A DNA stretch of 24,399 nt from Acanthaster planci. Its lineage: Eukaryota > Echinodermata > Asteroidea > Valvatida > Acanthasteridae. Below are positions 20,600 through 24,399 of this stretch, piece by piece. Positions within the stretch are counted from its first letter, which is position 1, and every line of letters begins with the position of its first letter. Made by a program: the position numbers and the translations under genes. The notes under the pieces were generated by a model that saw only the letters and a program-made list of their open reading frames with translations, made no database searches and was not told the DNA's origin. The DNA is taken from NCBI RefSeq assembly GCF_001949145.1, contig NW_019091658.1, forward strand, positions 9,028 to 33,426, in the 5' to 3' direction.

Positions 20600-23500
20600 T
20601 GTCGCATGGCACTTCTAGAGCCCAGTAGCCAGAAACAGAAATGTAAAAACAAATCTGAAACAAATGTATAAACATGGATTCGATATTCATGCTTGCAAAA
20701 GAGTTATTGTTCGGAAATTTTTAACACACAAGTTTGATTCTCTACTTTTTTCCACTCTACTTTGATAAACCGCGGCATGTAGCATACTCAGTGGAATAAT
20801 TTCAAGGGATACTAAATACCACAGCGAGAAAACACTTCGATTAAATCAGTTTTATTATTTTGGCATTAATCTCCTTGTCGTTAAGTTTCGTAAACTTTAA
20901 GCGACACGTGCATAGATAGTGCATAAATGTAAAGGCGGGAAAGGTTCAAGCGGCTCATTTCACACTTTAAGAAGACAACATCCTGATAATCTGAAATACT
21001 GCAATACTAATCAGCAGTATCCTGCTTCAGGTAACTTTCTATGCAAAGCCGTATGTTCTGTAATCCTTGTCCGTTTTTGTAATGTAGCTAATCATAAGAA
21101 AAATGTCAAACGTCACAAATCAAGCGCAATTAAGTTAGGCCTAGCTTTGGGCTGTATTACAAACCCTTGTAAGATACATTGATGGTACTAATATCTTTCC
21201 CCACCTTCATGCTAATATCAAGAACTCATCACAAACAAAATGTTGATAATGATATAGGAACCCAAAGACTCTTTTTTTCAAGTGCAGCACACTGTAACAA
21301 AACGAACGATTAAAATGTCCACAGTGGTTGCCACACTGCAGTGGTGTCGCAAAAGGGTGGGGACAAACATACCTGTTGTTCCACGAACAATAGACGCAGG
21401 TATACAAGCTGAAGGTCCAGCGAGCTCTTAGCCTGATCCATAGCACACAATAGAGTGTTTTCTCTTGGGATTAAGGAGAACGCACTTTGAATGAACGCCT
21501 TTCCGTCCATGTATGCTTTTAGTTCGTTATGGCCGTACTAGGCTCCTCACTTTTCACTCCTACATAAACAGGCGCAGTGAAAACGCACATCTTCGACTGT
21601 AAATTCTAATTCTACGCACACATAACAGCCAAACTACAAACCTTTAACTTACTACACGTACATGTAGTTCACGCAGTGTTTCCGATAACACGTCACAGGC
21701 CGCGCCCGTGTGCGAAACTCGTCGTCTGCATGGTACGTGTACATAACTCCGCTCTGAACGGGAAGAGAGAATTCACTTCAAAGCTCGAGTTACATAATGC
21801 TGTGCCGGGCCAGCAAAGTCATTTTGATGGGGGGGGGGACCGGATGGGGCGGACCCCCGAAAGGGTACTCTGCATCTTTTCCTTGCTGTATGTAAGAGTT
21901 TCACATAACGTTTCAAATGAATTCCAACTGCTCCACTCCAGAGACGACCAGAAGTCTCCAATGATCCATCCTTTGGCTTTGATACTACGTCCGTGTCTTT
22001 CCTCGATGCTTGTACGAACAGCAGCCGACCCTTCTCATGAGCATCATTTGGCCTCGTAGGAGACCCATGTCACTTGTCAGTCTAATCTATTTCTCTTTTA
22101 ACATCCCTTTCCACCCATAACGACACTTTACACAATTTTATGGGTAATGATTGCCAGCGCCAGGAGTCCGAGCACCGCTGTGGAGCCTGATGATTATTCA
22201 CTTGATACAAATACAATGTATTGGCTTTTGTTTCTGAAAAGAAATCCTTTGAAACTATTTCGCCCACAGTTACTGAAATGATTAAACAATAAATCATAAG
22301 GTGTATTTTAAACCCGATTTATACAACAAAAAAATTCCGTCATTAAGGTTTTTCTTACAAATCATATCAAATACAATTTTGTCTTCCTACACCACGCAGT
22401 ACTGATAGACTCAGAAAAAACAGAGATAAAACTCCATGAGGAAAAAAAGACTCTGGAAAACCTTAAGTCTGCCAGTACCGTTTTGCTACTGCATTATCCT
22501 AATATTTATTTTAAGAAAGTTCTTGGACGGTCGAAGTCACGAGCTAGAATGCCGCACCCTTGCTCGACTAGAAAAACCTTCTCACATGCTAATTACATAC
22601 CTCTGCCTTTTGTACCTGTTACGCAACACATTTTCCGTACATATGCCAACCGATTAGACATTTTTAGCCTGCTATACACCTGTAACGCAGGCAAATTAAA
22701 GTCCTATCTATGTAGGAGCATGGAGGAATGAGGGGAGGAGCAGCTATACATCATACCCGCCTTCACCGTGACCACACTGCCATGACTGGATCCACGGCAA
22801 TCCTTTTCACCAGCAATAGCCCAGCCTTATCATATTGGCTGACATTATCGGGAAGGCTACTGTATCCAAAAGCAACAGGTCTGACAGTTAACACTAGTCA
22901 TCATGAGTATTCTGAACCTTCGTACTTGTGTAGCAATGTGGTAAACATTCATCGTATGAAGCCATCCAAAAAGATGAGAAGGCATACGGACAGGAGAACA
23001 GACCAGATTGCAGTGAGTAGGCTAGGTCTGATCATTTTGAAATGTTAATAAAACATAATGACAAACTAATGAAAGTTGCTCCATGAACCAACGACCTATA
23101 CTTTAAAACCCCAAGGGAAACGTAACCTTACACCATCATGGCCAAGGCTCGATGTTCGTCGCTGGAGCCTCATTCTTTCATTCAGTCCCGTCTTTCCAAT
23201 AGCCCGTCTCCGGTTCCCACAGGGTCATATCATGCATAATGGATACAGCCCCGCAAATAGGCCAGAAATATGTCCACTGAGCTCTTCAAAGTTTTAATAC
23301 ATTCAAAATATTCTATATCAGAGAGTCCTGAGAGCCATGGAATTGGGTAATTGAAGAAATATGGCACTCAACCTCTGGCCCGGATGCAATCGAGTCCGAA
23401 AGTGGCACTATTCAGCCGTTTTGCTGATGGATGCTTTTTCAAAATGGCTCATTTTCTGGGTAGTGAACCTTCATTTTAGGGAAGGTCTGTTTTGGGTGAG

Positions 23501-23680
23501 GATTTCTCACAAATTCATCAGTCAACCCACTAAAAATTGAAAGGAAAACGAAAGAGGACATGTCGAACATCATGCTTCTGCCCAGCCTGGACACTTCTGA
23601 GTGTTGTATTTTTAAAATAAGTTTGAAACATAAGGATTTATCATTGGTGTCTATGGGAATTTACTTTTAAGGGTGCAGCC
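20600..23680. other. Upstream flank without recognised gene
   Basis: All open frames are under about 130 codons, overlap one another on both strands and show no family motif. A G10 run at about 21828-21838 borders a GGACCCCCGAAAGGG block that looks like part of an interspersed repeat. No splice-linked exons were found. Confidence 0.4.
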
Positions 23681-23689
23681 ATTTTGTCA

Positions 23690-23770
23690 CATGATGCAGC
23701 GGGCGAAACGATGGACGGCGGCGTGTTCAGGCCGAAATGAAATCGCGCTACGGGTGCATTCCACCATGGA
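23690..23770. promoter_or_regulatory. Local CpG cluster, possible distal regulatory or promoter element
   Basis: About ten CpG dinucleotides fall within some 80 bp (GCGGGCGAAACGATGGACGG and following) in otherwise CpG-poor sequence. Just upstream, GCAGCCATTTTG is the complement of a CAAAATGGC-type YY1-like site. No gene was recognised in either direction. Confidence 0.2.
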
Positions 23771-24399
23771 GGAAGGAGGGGATACGCGCAAGCTCATTAA
23801 TATTTTGTGACCCCGTTGGGATTTTACAATAAGAGGTGCCATTATCGGGAGCGATCATAGAGATATTTTAATAAATCACGAATTTGGGACTTCTGCCGTC
23901 CATCTCCACATAGTTTACTCACAAAACCTCCAATTAACCTGTAGATTTGTATAGAGGCGGGGGGACACATGGAGAGCTGAGCGCATATGGGGTGTATTCG
24001 GCGAAGGGCAAATAAAAAAAAAATTGCGTGGCTAACCCCCATAGAATTGAAAAGAAAAGTGAACTTCTGGTCATAATCTTGAATTTCCGAATCCAAAGGG
24101 AAGAGGAAGGTCAATCTCTGACTAGCCTTGACTCAAAACGTTCTTTAGCGATACGGACTTAAATTACCCGCTGCCAGCTCCTTATCTTCAAGCACAGATC
24201 CTACACATTACTCTCTGCAAATACAGTCCACGAGCCCGACCGACTTACGTAACGAGCTACCAGTTGCCCAGTGTTGTATTGGAGCGCATGTGGTGGGCAC
24301 TGGCTAGTGGACTGCATACATCGTCCGCAGACTTGATTTACCACAAAAACCTGACTTACCCACGATTCAATGCACTGCCGGTGAAAGCCCTCTATTGGT

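Noticed and set aside
21676-22059. 127-codon + strand frame, the longest in the upstream flank
   Set aside because: It crosses a G10 run and a repeat-like GC block, overlaps a minus-strand frame, and shows no known motif.

Overview
This is a eukaryotic (animal) genomic window. Its one well-supported host gene is a complete, intron-rich gene on the minus strand for a group II PLP-dependent decarboxylase of the aromatic-L-amino-acid decarboxylase family (AADC/DDC, DOPA/5-HTP decarboxylase). Eleven coding exons (E1 18992-18789 down to E11 5850-5632) join in frame into about 486 residues. All ten introns are GT-AG, nine are phase 0 and one is phase 1. The AT-rich composition, introns of about 0.3-4.4 kb, CR1/L2-like LINE and Ty3/gypsy gag relics and many simple repeats suggest an invertebrate, probably a marine deuterostome or lophotrochozoan. 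The species cannot be named from the sequence alone.

Layout in + coordinates. 1-5631 is downstream of the gene: a degenerate A/T-rich repeat zone (about 170-485), an unidentified open frame on the minus strand (1054-1479), a short tandem repeat (1509-1562), a diverged tandem duplication (about 4490-4805), and otherwise no recognisable gene. 5632-18992 is the decarboxylase gene. Intron 7 holds a 5'-truncated, frameshifted LINE in the sense direction (about 7932-9110). Intron 5 holds a G/T-rich low-complexity tract. Intron 3, the largest, holds an antisense Ty3/gypsy-type gag relic (about 13092-13975), a probable LINE 3' tail (about 14560-14792) and a compound (AACC)n(AATC)n microsatellite. Intron 1 holds a MITE-like element with imperfect terminal inverted repeats. 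19031-24399 is upstream of the gene: an A/T-rich stretch, a candidate promoter with GC box and CCAAT element near 20033-20058, a direct and inverted array of a 13-bp motif (20311-20572), and a CpG cluster near 23690-23770.

The protein keeps the residues that separate a DOPA/5-HTP decarboxylase from its relatives: the PLP lysine (K305, motif NPHKW), the PLP-N1 aspartate (D273), the stacking histidine (H194), the mobile-loop tyrosine (Y334), and glycine (G354) where histidine decarboxylase and insect tyrosine decarboxylases have serine. With no stop codons, consistent splice sites and full length, it looks functional. I found no CRISPR array, prokaryotic operon, tRNA, rRNA or clearly novel multi-gene system. 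The most notable points are mobile-element relics inside the introns, one of which brings a sense-strand polyadenylation signal upstream of the PLP-lysine exon.
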